Assembly: GCA_003342895.1 (NCBI GenBank)
Contig: PTFA01000311.1
Span: forward strand, 377,804 to 441,803
From: Casuarius casuarius
Lineage: Eukaryota; Chordata; Aves; Casuariiformes; Casuariidae
Length of the DNA: 64,000 nt
Direction of reading: 5' to 3'
Of the stretch, positions 1-11,178 are shown piece after piece. The notes below the pieces were generated by a model. The model was not told the DNA's origin. It searched no databases and worked only from the letters and a program-made list of their open reading frames with translations. The position numbers were made by a program, and so were the translations under genes. Position 1 is the stretch's first letter. The number at the start of each line of letters is the position of its first letter.

Positions 1-2189
1 CCAAACAATTTTCTAGGATGAGCAAGTACAGCTTCTGTTCAAGACAGCTGAGCTTGGAATTTGGCCCCTTGATTTGCCTCTGTACTCAGATTTGCTGAAT
101 TAAGAAAGACAGTTTCTTTTCTCATAGCAAGTATGTTTGGATGGTCTTTGGAAAACTATACAGAGAAAAAAATGTATCTTTGTATAGGTGGTATTTAAGG
201 GACAGTGTTCCTTTGATGCATGAAGATTTATGCCTATTCCTCCTGGCTCAACAAGGAACTGATCATATATGCCATTATGGTCTTGAACAAATGGCACAGG
301 GTCCATGTAACACATGGGAACTACTCTCAATGAAAAACGTCCTCTTGCATGATAATTGGTTTCTCTGGTTTCTGAGTTTGATCAACTCAGAAATCTTTTT
401 ACCCCACAGATACATACTAATAAAAAATCCAGTAAAACTTAATAGTGACTGGTGAAAGCAAATAGTTATGTCCTATAAATCTTAATGTGGTCATGATAAA
501 CATATGATTTGTCATCTGCTTTAGTTTAAATCAGGTAAGCAGAGCTAAAGTTTTCAAATTGCAGTTTGTGGCACAGAGTTAAAAGATTCAGCCACATCGC
601 ACTGGTTCTTGTTCTGTTTCTCACTGAGAGAACCAGAAGCTATGGAAAGGGTAGATGAAGTGCACGGTAAAACTAGGTCACCCCAGCCCTTTGAAAAAAA
701 GACACAACATTTAACTCACTAAGGATCAAAAACCACACAAATGCTTTCCCATCATCACTTTTCTGTGAAAACGGCTGCTGTAAACTGAAAATGTATTGCT
801 GTTACATGTATGTTGTTATAAAAGGGAGAAGTGTGATTGCAACAATGAGAGTTTGTGAGAGTGACAGAAAGTGGTGTCTACAAACCATTTTTCCAGGGTA
901 ATCTATTATGTTAAAAGTTCTGAAGGGTCCTAAGCTGATCAATTTGGGCAACATGGAGTCTATATTAGAGTGCTTTTTCTTCAAAAGTTTTAATCTTCTG
1001 ACTACAAGGTTTTGAGAATGGATAGAGCATTGTTGCAGTCAACTGAGCCTTACCCAGTACCCATCTTGGCAGCTCCAGTAGTGACTGACTGCTGCTAAAT
1101 TGGCCATAGTTGGACTGAGCTAGGGCTTAGTGTTTTGTATGAGTCATGGTATGGCAACAGAATGTAAGCTTTCATCACACAACAAGCAGCAACGGTAAAC
1201 TTTTGTGTGAGAAACCTGGTATATCTATCAGGAAATCTTGGCTATCTGTTCCCTATTCTAGTCATTCAGAGAAGCCAAGGTTTGAAATTGCTTATGTACA
1301 GACAAGCAAGGAATATTTCCTCTCTGAGGGGACATAATCCAATATGCAAAGCATGGAGTCTCTTTCTCTGTATTAGTGTAGCAACCACATTTTCTTACTT
1401 TACCATGGAATAAACTATAGTGCATCTTATGATACAGGTCTTCTCTAGTTCCTACTGGGAACAAGGACAGATTTTGTTTTCTTTCACATTGGCCTCACCT
1501 GTTACTTTCCCTATAATCATCATCTGTGTAAATTCAGCAATCGTCTATAAATTGATTACATTTGCTCATAATTTTCTGGGAAATGAGTACTACTAAATCT
1601 ATGTGGTTGGGTTCAGAGAACAACTTCATCTGATTTCAACAAAGTTGTTCATGATTTGCATCGTTTCAACTGATGATATAGCGAAAATGTCTGAGTAATG
1701 ATGTGCTTTAAATTTTTCTCATGTTAGTTACTACCATTTGAAAACTGAATAGCTGGAGTTGATCTAAGAGTTTTGATTTTATTTTGTGTATGAAATGCAA
1801 CTGATCATCTGCTGAACATATATTTTTCTCCTCTCCTTTTTCCTTTCTCCTGTGTTCTCTTGAAAAGCATGCTAGGTAACCATTGTAGTTGATTGTACTG
1901 TTTCATCACATTTATAAAGAGATAATAATGAACATTGCCCATTCATTTACCTCTGAAGTGCTCATGTAAACCTGTTACCAGGAAACTCACTTTATTATGA
2001 TGTTACTTGCACTTATTTCTGAACTGAATACAAATTATAGGCTCACAACTGCTTAAAAGAAACAAAATCCTTCTAATCACTTCCAAAAGTTCAGAAGTCT
2101 GCTCTTAAATTAGAGGATTAGCTGGCTAGTACTGACTGTGCATATGGAATGGCAGGAGGAAAAGGGCAGTCTGAGTCATGTAACTGGCC
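1..2189. other. Unique noncoding DNA, no gene seen
   Basis: AT-rich single-copy-looking sequence. Open frames on both strands are at most about 104 codons, overlap each other in several frames and show no recognisable domain, signal peptide or splice context. No interspersed repeat or tandem repeat could be recognised by eye. Old, unrecognisable repeats may be present. Confidence 0.6.
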
Positions 2190-2570
2190 TTGTTTATCTC
2201 AGTAAAAGAGAGAGGAAAATTTAATTTAGTGCATGCAGTTTAGCATGCAAAAGGTCAAACTGGTACATGCCTGCAGGTAGTTAATCAGGAGACTGCTATA
2301 ATTCCCAACCCAAACAGTGCTAAGCAATAGAAATGTAAATATTGGCCCTTGCTCTATGAGGCTGATTTCAGCTGATATTCATAAACTTCTCTTGCTTCTG
2401 TCATGAGTCGTTTACATGATTACAAATGGCTTTAATTAAAGAAGAGGGTGTCATTCCACCCTCAGCCCTTTTATTGTCTCCAGCAGGATTGGAGCAGAGT
2501 GTACATCTGAGCAGAAGTGCAGCTAGGGCAGGATGCCTCTCGGGTGGATTCAAATTTGTTTTAATTGGGT
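2190..2570. promoter_or_regulatory. Candidate conserved noncoding element (speculative)
   Basis: This block looks different from its neighbours. It has little simple sequence and a mixed composition, and carries several developmental-factor-like motifs: a TTTAATTAAA homeodomain-type palindrome near 2431, CATGATTACAAATGG just before it, GCATGCAGTTTAGCATGC near 2233-2248, and TTTATTGTCTCC near 2470. Both strands are open for 60-80 codons across part of it, but neither frame resembles a known protein. Reading it as a regulatory element is inference from composition only; alignment to other amniotes would decide. Confidence 0.2.
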
Positions 2571-2571
2571 C

Positions 2572-2602
2572 AAAAAAAAAAAAAAAGAAAGAAAAAGAAA
2601 GA
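2572..2602 (+). repeat. A-rich simple repeat
   Basis: A run of 15 A followed by GAAAG/GAAAAAG units. No coding-like or SINE-like sequence precedes it, so I do not read it as a retrogene tail. Confidence 0.8.
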
Positions 2603-4245
2603 CATTGACTGACACATGGCAAGTGCTTTCTGACAGTGGCCAAAAAGCCTTAGATCCATGACAGTTAGAATGGAATAAAGACCATGCCTGGGTCAGCTGA
2701 AAGCAGCTCTTGGTCACTGTGAGGGAAGTGTGTGTGCAGGAGCCACTGGGAAGTCTTTTTCACACTGGGAAGTGTTAAGGAACACTTCCCTTCTTTCTCC
2801 ACTTTATTTTTCTCTTCTCCCATATTTTTTCATCCTCTATCACTTTAAAGTTCCACTCAGCAGTTTCAACCCAGTGCAGACCATAATAGCAGAGTAATGT
2901 AGCATCTGAGTTCATTATTGTGCCTGCTTTTTGTTTTATAGGCTAGTAACCTGGGAAACATACTGCTTTGTTTCTTTTAGACATTGAACATCTTTTAGTT
3001 CTTTTCAGTTTCCCAGATGTATGGTGCAATTAGCCAAAAGATACCATTCTTCTCTCCCGTTTTTCCTTTTGTAAATATACATTGCATAGCTTTTTTTCAC
3101 AAGGTCTCATAGGAAAACTACTTTCCTTCCAACTCTCATCTACATGTACATTTCTATTCATCTTACAGTACCACTCTCTGATACTCAGTTGTATCCTTTT
3201 CAAAATAATAAACCCCAATCCCAGAATAAATTGGACTCAAATCAAGTACTGGTCTGTTAAATCTTAAATCTGATTGGGACTCTATATGTGGCAAGCTTGT
3301 AATTCACATTTCCCTCCCAGATGTCAGAAAATGGTGTCTGCCTGCAAAAACTTAAAATCTTAGAGCCTGTTGTACAAATGCAGCTGCTTTCTTGTTTAGT
3401 GGAGCTAGTCATGGGGAGCATATTATTCTTATTTGCCAAAGCCTGCCCTGGCTTACAGATTTGCTTCAGGGCATAAAGCATTGATTTTGATCTGTAAACC
3501 CACATGTGGTTTAGGTGCTTGTGGTCTATTGGCATCATCCTGACATATACTGAGTGCCTTGTAGGAGATGCAGAGTTCCTCCAACCCTCACTGGATTTAA
3601 GGCAAGGTGAATGAGTAGAGGCAGTACAGACCTTGAGAAAGACCCTCCCCTCTCTATGCAATATCTTAATACCCTTGGGCTTTACTAGAACACACTGTAG
3701 TCTCCAAGTATTTGGCAGCTCTCTAGACGGCCATGATCTAATGTGAAGCTCATTTATTTTTGTTCCCAGAAGGGAGCAAATGAGGAAGCTAGAGTAGTTT
3801 TAATGATTTTAGACTGTGTATGAATGTTGGGGAGGCAATATCATTCTCTGTGGCATGTGTTTTCATTTTTAAATGGAGCAGAGGTACCTAGGCAGGGCAC
3901 ATACAGGTCTACTTCATGACTGCAGTTGACAGGGGCTGGTAAAGGACCAGTAGGGGGGCTGTACCTCTTCTCTTTTCTCTCACCCAGTGCTAGTTACAGG
4001 GATGAGCAGATGAAGGCTGATATCTCTACTGAGCTATAGGGCCAAAGCAAAGGACTCAAGGGAGCTCTGCAGTGACTCAGTCTGACGAGCAGGAGCCCTG
4101 GCTGTGAAATGCAGCTGGCTACTTCCTGCCTGCCTGGCTGATTCCGCTTACTGATGTATGAAGTAGAGAGAGCTATACACCCACCTCTTCCTCTGCCTTT
4201 CCTGTATTTTCCTACTGGCGAAGTAAGCCATAAAGAAAAAAGAAA
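2603..4245. other. Unique noncoding DNA, no gene seen
   Basis: No recognisable gene or repeat. The minus strand is open for 134 codons at 3257-3661, one of the longest open frames in the window. Its translation is compositionally ordinary, has no motif I recognise and no flanking splice signals I would trust, so I treat it as chance. Confidence 0.55.
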
Positions 4246-4273
4246 GGGGGGGGGGGAAGAATGTGGGGGAGGG
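4246..4273 (+). repeat. G-rich tract, possible G-quadruplex
   Basis: A run of 11 G (4246-4256) is followed within 20 bases by GGGGG (4265-4269) and GGG (4271-4273). The long first run could supply two G-tracts, so a plus-strand quadruplex is geometrically possible. Formation in vivo is inference. Confidence 0.55.
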
Positions 4274-5575
4274 AGATGGACAAATGTAACTTTCCTTTTC
4301 ATTTTGTAAATCCAGAGTGAGCCCGCTGGATTTGACCCCAAAAGTTTAGCAGATATTGGCTCTATTTTCTGCACCCTGCTTTAGTTAAAAATACTAATTT
4401 AATTGAAAATACAGCTCAAAAGCTGTGCAGTTACTTGATGGCATTTCCGCTATTGTTGTTGTTTAGGTACCTACCATTCTATAAACAAATAAAGGCTCTG
4501 CTCCACCATCAAAGGAGGTCCACTCCAAATTCCAGAGAGCGTAACAGCATAGCCCTGGACTGAGGAGGGAAGAAGCTGGAAAGGTAAAGTGGCAATAGTA
4601 GACTCATTTGAGTGTTGTATAATACTTTGATCCTGTACATAGTCAAGTGCTTAAATTTAAGTCCACAAATAGCTGCTTTGATTTAACATAGATGAAGGAA
4701 CTTCAGTGAGAGTTACGTGAAGCACATATAAATGAAGCACACATACAACTCTTTGCAGAACTAGAGCTTAAGCCACACTCAGTAGTTATTATTTGTTAGT
4801 TACTTGTTCTGTGTGCTACTCTCTGTAGGCCTTGAGACAAACTGTGTGTCAGCTATGAACTCTAGATCAGAAAATGATAACTTTGTCCAGTGTTTCTCAA
4901 TTTTCCTCTTTTAGGCTGTAGCTTTCACAAACAGGAGAGCCTTTTCGAAGGTTCTAAAACGTTATGTTGGTGAAAGCAGATTTCAGTCCATACAGCCAAA
5001 TTTCTGCATAAAGGTGCTCATTGTGTTTATAAATCCACAGCTCTCATAATAGGCTTGAGTCACTCTGTCCAAGAAAGAAAAGGAAAACTGTGAGTCACTT
5101 GCAAGAAGGTTATGAAGTCTTCATCTGTGAAGTGCCAAATCATCACTGAGGAGTGTCACTTTCCTCTTAAGAGAGCTGAGGGTGCTCTGTGCTTATGTTC
5201 TAGACAATCAACCAAAGCTATGATTATTAGGGGACATGATAACAGGAGCACATGAATCGGTCAAAATCGGTTCATACATTTAGGAAACTGTTTTTGAACA
5301 AGCATCCTTTTTCTAGGTATTCCTCATCCCCCCCAGGAATGGTCAGCTGCATAAGGAATAGCACTGAAGTAAAGTGTAGTGTGTGGGTTTGGTTTTGTTT
5401 ATGGAAAACTGCAAAAGAAGATTAGTGGATTTGTTCACAAAACTTTTCAGTTCCTAGGAATACTAAAGAGGAAAAACAAACAAACAAAAAAACCCTAAAA
5501 AGCTGAAAAACTCAAGCAAAACACTAAGGATGTGGTCTTCTTGCTGGTAGCTTGTCACTGAAGCCTGACAAATTT
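4274..5575. other. Unique noncoding DNA, no gene seen
   Basis: No open frame of note and no recognisable mobile element. A small AAAC-rich patch lies at about 5475-5495. Confidence 0.55.
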
Positions 5576-5613
5576 TACATACATGCATGTGTGCGCGCAC
5601 ACACACACACACA
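5576..5613. repeat. (CA)n / CGCG microsatellite, Z-DNA-prone
   Basis: Thirty-eight bases of uninterrupted alternating purine-pyrimidine. It contains a perfect 16-bp palindrome, TGTGTGCGCGCACACA, at 5588-5603, running into (CA)n. Alternating CG/CA steps are the classic Z-DNA-forming composition. Confidence 0.85.
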
Positions 5614-7656
5614 ATGTGCAAGTGGACTGTTTTTAAATTGGACTCTAACTGGGATTTTAATGACTGAATTACAGGGTTAAATATGTTGGCAGTGAAGACT
5701 GGAAAGCTGGACTGAGTACTGAGAAGCAGTGTGGTGGGAAATGGGGAAGACATTCTCCCCTACAGGCCTGGGGAATGGTTCCAGATGCTTGTTGGTCATT
5801 AGACTATTACCTAAAGTAGCAGTGCAAATATCATATTCAGCCTTCTCATGGATGTTTGAGTGGGTGGTGTGGCGGGAAGACCCACACAGCTGTGGATCCC
5901 TAGCCTTGTACCTTTCAAATGAATCATGACCCTGTCTGCCTCTGATACAGTCCAGTGCCAAAAGTAAACCCACAGGGACCTCCAAAGCCTAGGGAAGTGC
6001 AAGAGAGATTCATCTGGATTTGCTCCTCATGGCAAATTATCCTTTAAAATGTGCACAAGTACTACTAGACTTTTAAAAATCTTGTCTCCTATTATGTGTT
6101 AGCCTCAGCAATATCAGTGAAAGAAACACACGTCTAGAGAGAAGAGACTACAATAGTTGAGTGTGGGCTGTGATAGAGTGGACTTGTTTAATATACTTTT
6201 TCCAAATTTACAATACCAAGCTTCTCAGATGCAAGCTCTCACTGCTTATAACAAGTAGATCAGTAGCCTTTATGCAGACTTAAGGAAAATGGTTCCTTAA
6301 CTGAGACCTGTGCTGTGGCTAATGGGCATATAAATGCCACAAACATTTCATCCTAGTTTTTTGAAAGAGAATACATTACTCTATAGTTTGACTGATTGCC
6401 CAAAGATATGTTTATAAAGTAGGCAGTCTGCTTACCATCATCCTGATTATATTGTCAGTCATTTGACCAAATGCCTGGAAATCTTAGTGACTTGGAGAAA
6501 TGCCAAGAAAAATGGTCATTTGATCAAATTATTAGGACTTTTTATTGTTTTAGCTTTTATTAGTGCTGTACATGTAGATAGTGCTTTACTGTTTCTCTGA
6601 CTCTGCTGTAGGAAGATGAGATATGAATTTTGATTCATTTGATATAATGACTCATTTGGCTGTGGCATGTAAACTAGGATTAAAAATTGCTGAGCAGAAG
6701 GGCAGAGAATTTGTGTATTCTTGCTGTCCTTTGGCTTGTTTTCTTTGGAAAATACTTCGTCTTTAGCAAGAACACAAGAGTGTAGTAAAATTGTGGAGAA
6801 TAGATGAAAAAAATAGGATGTCTGACACACAAACCAGTTACCTAAAGGAGCTTCAGGAAAGGAACATAAAACAATGCATTGTGGAACAAACAGGATGCTA
6901 CCAAAACTACATGGTATGCTTAGGACAAATGTCAGCGTAAAGCAGATAGGCTCCAGGTGCTACTTGAGTGGTGTATCCTGTTTCTTTTGAAGTTTTTGTT
7001 TTTCCTGGTTATATACAGAAAGAACTGTCAACCCTGTGTGCTGCAAGGCTAAAGCCAGGATTTTTGTCTCATAGGAGTTACCACTCCCGTAAGTATTGAC
7101 ACCAGCGTTTGATATGTATTTATTATGTGCTGTACCTGAACAGACAATGCACAGAGCACTTGATTAGACTTAAGCTGGAATTTCAAGGGATCTCAGACTG
7201 AATTGCATAGGTTGAACTTCTTATTAACCTGATACTGGAAGGGAGCAGATATTTTTTGCAAGTTATGCAGGATGGCAGAAATCAATTTGATCATAACAGA
7301 TTTCTATGATTTTAAATATTATAGGAATGCTCATAAAATACTTGTGCTCTGAAGCTTAAACTTGGGCTTCATCTTGGTTGAGCCTTGGAGCAAAAATCCA
7401 AATTCCATTCTAAGCCTTATCCAGATGTATTTTTCCAGAAAATCCTGATGCATTCTTCTATGCGCAGACTGAATTTATATAGCTGAGTAACATTCAATCA
7501 AAAACGAAGAGGAAAACACAAACATAAACTCTCCCTGAAGGACAGAGAGAATGCAATGGGTATGCTAATGGAGCCATTCTCATGTGAAAATGGTGGAACT
7601 CAGTGAAGGATTCAGTCTCATTTTTTGTTGTTAAACTCACTGCTAATGCTAGTGGG
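5614..7656. other. Noncoding DNA; possible ancient repeat remnant near 7110-7170
   Basis: No gene is supported. The stretch at about 7110-7170 (TATTTATTATGTGCTGTACC, then a CAGACAATGCACAGAGCACTT-like tract) loosely resembles an old amniote interspersed repeat, the same type suspected at 8571-8705. The match is weak and by memory only. Confidence 0.4.
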
Positions 7657-7663
7657 ATTTTTC

Positions 7664-7700
<37 letters not shown>

Positions 7701-7701
7701 T
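7657..7701. repeat. (TTTTC)n plus poly-T microsatellite
   Basis: Five TTTTC-type units pass directly into a run of 18 T. The same pentanucleotide forms the large array at 50661-50850. On the minus strand this reads A18 followed by GAAAA units, the kind of tail from which retroelement-derived microsatellites grow, but no element body was recognised next to it. Confidence 0.9.
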
Positions 7702-8570
7702 GTAGTTCTGAAAGAACTTGAAGGCTTTGGTCTGTAAACATAGAGAGGGAATTAGAAAGAGCGTGCAGCCAGAATTTAGGAGGCAAAGCATTTCTTAAAA
7801 GTCTGAGGCACTAGTGTGATCACAAAAATGAAGAATTGATTTTGCTGATCTGAGGTAAAAGTAAGCTATACCTAACTAAAAAATAACACTACTAATTCCA
7901 CAGCAGAATAAATATTTGAGTTAGAATCCAGACACAAATTGACTCCTATCCAGTATCAAATGGAAACACATGCTTTGTACTAGCAGCTAGGTCGAGGTGG
8001 GTGGAGGAGGTGGCAAGAAGCCCCAAAACTCCTTTTCAGTTCAGGATTGTGCTCAGTCATGACCACTGCCAAAAGAGCCCATAGAAAGTTGAGCCAATTC
8101 AAAACCATTCAGTTCAAGGCTGAAACATCTCTCTCCCTCCCAGACTTTGTTCATAAACATGCTTCAGTCAGGTGTTAATTGCAGTCCCCAGTAAAGCCTC
8201 AGAGCTGCTCAGATTCTCCTGGGGAAAATGACTGGACTCAGCGCTTTGCTGATCTGTTTATTTTACTTCCTTACTGCACGTTAGTTACCCCAACTGGATT
8301 TCTACATACAAAGAAGAGGGGAGAAAGCCAAGTATATAGACACATCCAGAAGGGAAAGAGTATCACTCTTCCAAACTGAACAGCTTACATGAGAACTGCT
8401 TGCCTGTAGTGCATCGATTGGGTGTTGAAGTGTCCTTTCTCTGGGGACCTGACCTTTCAACATCCTAAGAAGTCTACTTCTTGCCAGCTTTTTCCAAGCC
8501 ATGTTCTCTTGTGCCATACTTTGCAGGCAAAAAGCAAGTGTGAGAACATCTTGCCACATATTATTTATTA
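7702..8570. other. Unique noncoding DNA, no gene seen
   Basis: No open frame above 90 codons and no repeat recognised. A short, slightly GC-richer patch lies around 8190-8280. Confidence 0.55.
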
Positions 8571-8705
8571 TTGTTAATAGTAAGAATTATTTGCTAATCT
8601 CTGATAATGTGACCAGTACTGAACAAGATGCAAATAAACACAGAGCATGCCCTGAGGAGTTTATAATTTAGGAGACAAACATAGATGAGACAAGACGCAC
8701 TTGGA
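8571..8705 (+). repeat. Ancient amniote interspersed repeat fragment
   Basis: It begins in a TTATTATTGTTAATAG tract. It then carries the series CAGTACTGAACAAGATGCAAA, GCATGCCCTGAGGAGTTTATAA and a GGAGACAAACATAGATGAGACAAGA-like tail. This order resembles a widespread amniote repeat whose body reads roughly 'gtgctgtacagacacag ... ccctgccccaaagagcttacaatctaag'. I recognise the pattern but cannot assign a family name. The copy is heavily diverged. Confidence 0.5.
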
Positions 8706-9403
8706 AGACCCTGAAGTGGATGTTGACCTACTAAGAATTTAGCATGAATTAACTGGGAATGGGAGATGCTTTCTTACTAATGCACGGTCTGTTTTAAAAA
8801 ACAGACTTTTTATCTGTGCTTTTGCAGGGAAATGTTGTCAGAAGAAGCATGAGTGTCTTACCTTACTATGCCCTCTGGAAAATTAATGAGGCCATACTTC
8901 ATCACCTTACTTGATCTAAATTGTTGAAGCAGATACAACTATGTGGAATTACACCAGGTGGGCATCTGACCACAGAGGTACATGGGCCCCTGCGTGTTTT
9001 AAGATATGGCAACAAGCAAATTGCTCTGAGTTCACAGAGGTCTGAACACGAACTTGAGGTCTTGTGTGTCAACCTTACTCATTCTTGGAATGCACGCTTT
9101 CATTAAATAGAGAAACACTGCTCAACAAGTGAGGAGAAATTCTAGATTTTTTTAATAACAGCTGAAGCAAGCAAACCAGATCAGTTGGCTCTTAAATTAA
9201 CTTGTTTAGACAGCAAATTAACCTTAGTTTTAACAATGGCTGGCTAGATAGTCATATAACTATAACAATGGAAACCTCATTTATAAATAGGGAAGCAATA
9301 CTTTCTTTTGGGTAACCTGTATTCTTGTTAAAGTTTTATAGAGACATGACTATTTCAATTGTTGGCCATTGGTTTCTGGAAATGAGACAAATTCACAATG
9401 CAA
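8706..9403. other. Unique noncoding DNA, no gene seen
   Basis: No gene, repeat or structured element recognised. Confidence 0.5.
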
Positions 9404-9655
9404 AGACTTGTCTATACAGGTAGTTTAGCAGGCAGTAAACTAAGGTGTGGATTGATGTTGCAGTAGCTGCTCCACACTAAATCCCTGTATGGACACTGAG
9501 AGTGCATACTAAGCGTGCCTTTGTATGAAGTGGCTTCCTCAAACGCATGTTAAAGTACACATGCAGGGAGCAGCCAGCACAGTGTAAATTCACACTGTAG
9601 ATTGTAAATTCACACCCTACCTTCCTTGTATAAGCAAACCCATAGTCAAGGCCTT
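9404..9655. mobile_element. Decayed non-autonomous DNA transposon-like element
   Basis: The left end, AGACTTGTCTATAC (9404-9417), resembles the terminal sequence of a non-autonomous DNA transposon common in turtles, crocodilians and birds. The interior supports this: TAGTTTAGCAGGCAGTAAAC, GTGTGGATTG, 'ctccacactaaatccctgtatggacact' and GTAGATTGTAAATTCACACCC all occur in the expected order. The matching right terminal repeat is not recognisable, so the right edge is approximate and no target duplication can be given. There is no transposase coding. Family assignment (hAT-like) is from memory and uncertain. A 20-bp internal duplication sits at 9583-9622. Confidence 0.42.
9583..9622 (+). repeat. 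Two-copy 20-bp tandem duplication
   Basis: TGTAAATTCACAC occurs at 9583-9595 and again at 9603-9615, exactly 20 bp apart, inside the transposon-like element. It probably arose by slippage after insertion. Confidence 0.8.
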
Positions 9656-11159
9656 GCATTCATTCCACTGGCATAAACCTGAATGAATAGATGAACCTTA
9701 CACCTTACCCTGAAGGTAAACAAGTTTGGGCTTTCTTGATGCTTAGTGGGGGGAATGCTTAATGAAGGCAGGGCACAGCCATAGATAATCTTGGGAGAGT
9801 TTGCAAAAGTACTTCAGAAATTCTCCATGGCCATAATGTCAGAGGGAGAAGATCCAGTGATCTTGAAGTGCATGAGCGTGAGTTGAAATATAGCTACAGA
9901 CTACTTGCTCTGTGTGTCTTTCCTTGGTTTTTGAAGGGAATCTTCTTGTTTGAATAGTATATTTCTCTACCATTTTAGGCAGAATGAACACTATTTGTTT
10001 ATTATCTTTGGCAGTGAAAGATACAGGAGTGCAGCTGAGCTCAGACCTGCCAAGTCTCATGTAGCTGGAAGGAGAATTTCTCACAGCAAACTCTGGGCCT
10101 TTTTTTAAAAGTCTCCCTCTCCAATGAGTATTTCTCAAGGTGTTTCAATGAGACATTTAAAATCTTATTCAAGTACTTTGAACTGTCCTTCCAAGTAGCC
10201 ACTACTTGACAGCCCTGTAAGTCACAGTCATCCAAGGCTGAGCTGATTCCCATCTGCAGTAGAGTAGCAATGGTGATCTCGTCTGCTCAGGTTTCACTGA
10301 AGGTCAAAAGCAGTCTAAAGATCTGGGGGCCCTGCCTGAGAGGAATGAGAGTCTCCCTTTCCTCTTGCCACTGTTACTTTTGTGGGAATATACACAAAGC
10401 TGCCTTTCACTTTTTATTAGACTCTTATGTGAAAAGAGTAGCTTTGTCCAAATATGCGTGAGCCATCAGGCCGTTTTTCCATCTCTGTTATTTGATGATC
10501 TCCGGAAGCCATTTGCAGAAAGTGATTTTACCCAAACGTACATATTTTGCTGTGAAGTATTTATTTTCAATTAGTCTAAAAAAATTGCACATGCTCAGAA
10601 CTCCACCCAGTTGTCAACAATTGTGTCTTCAGCAATTTTTTTGAAAATACTTACTTGCCTGTGGTTTGACCTAAAGTTTGAGAAAGCTGTGAAAACAGCA
10701 TGGTGACTAAACAGTTCTCCCTGCATCCCTGACCATATGCCTACAGAATGAAATGAAGGTGTTGATTGCAGACAGGAGAGGTGGCAAGTGTGAACTTGCT
10801 ACTAGGGCAGTGGAGACAGTACTATAGGCTTCAAAATGGGCAACATACCAGGACACAAGCCCTCCTGAAACCTAAGTATATGCTCTTGTTACTAGTTCAT
10901 GGCAATGGTCATGCTGCCATGCCTTCAATGATATCGTTATCCGTGCCAGCTAGTTTAATTCTTGCCCAGACTTATTCTTTTCTGTGCTACAATCACAGCT
11001 TCGTTTTGCTGTCTAGGCATATTTGATTCATCTTTTCAACTTTGGAGTTGAAATGGAAGTATATTTATGGAAGCTATCCCCTGTAATGATGATGAGGCAC
11101 ATCCAGGAGACAGTATTTCCTACTTGTCTCAGACATCTCTTTTAGGATGGCTTGAGTTG
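9656..11159. other. Unique noncoding DNA, no gene seen
   Basis: Minus-strand open frames of 99 and 70 codons overlap near 9.84-10.25 kb. They show no recognisable protein features. No repeats recognised. Confidence 0.55.
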
Positions 11160-11178
11160 TCCTGTGGAGTCCACAGGA
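11160..11178. repeat. 19-bp inverted repeat
   Basis: TCCTGTGGA, a single G, then TCCACAGGA: perfect 9-bp arms. It is followed by two further TCCTGTG copies (about 11181-11194), so the neighbourhood is also a small CCTGTG direct-repeat cluster. No known binding site is implied. Confidence 0.8.

Noticed and set aside
2426..2602. Possible processed pseudogene ending in A15
   Set aside because: No coding homology upstream, no target duplication seen; the A-run continues as GAAAG simple repeat.
3257..3661. 134-codon minus-strand open frame
   Set aside because: No domain, no codon bias and no exon boundaries recognised; frames of this size are expected by chance in 64 kb.
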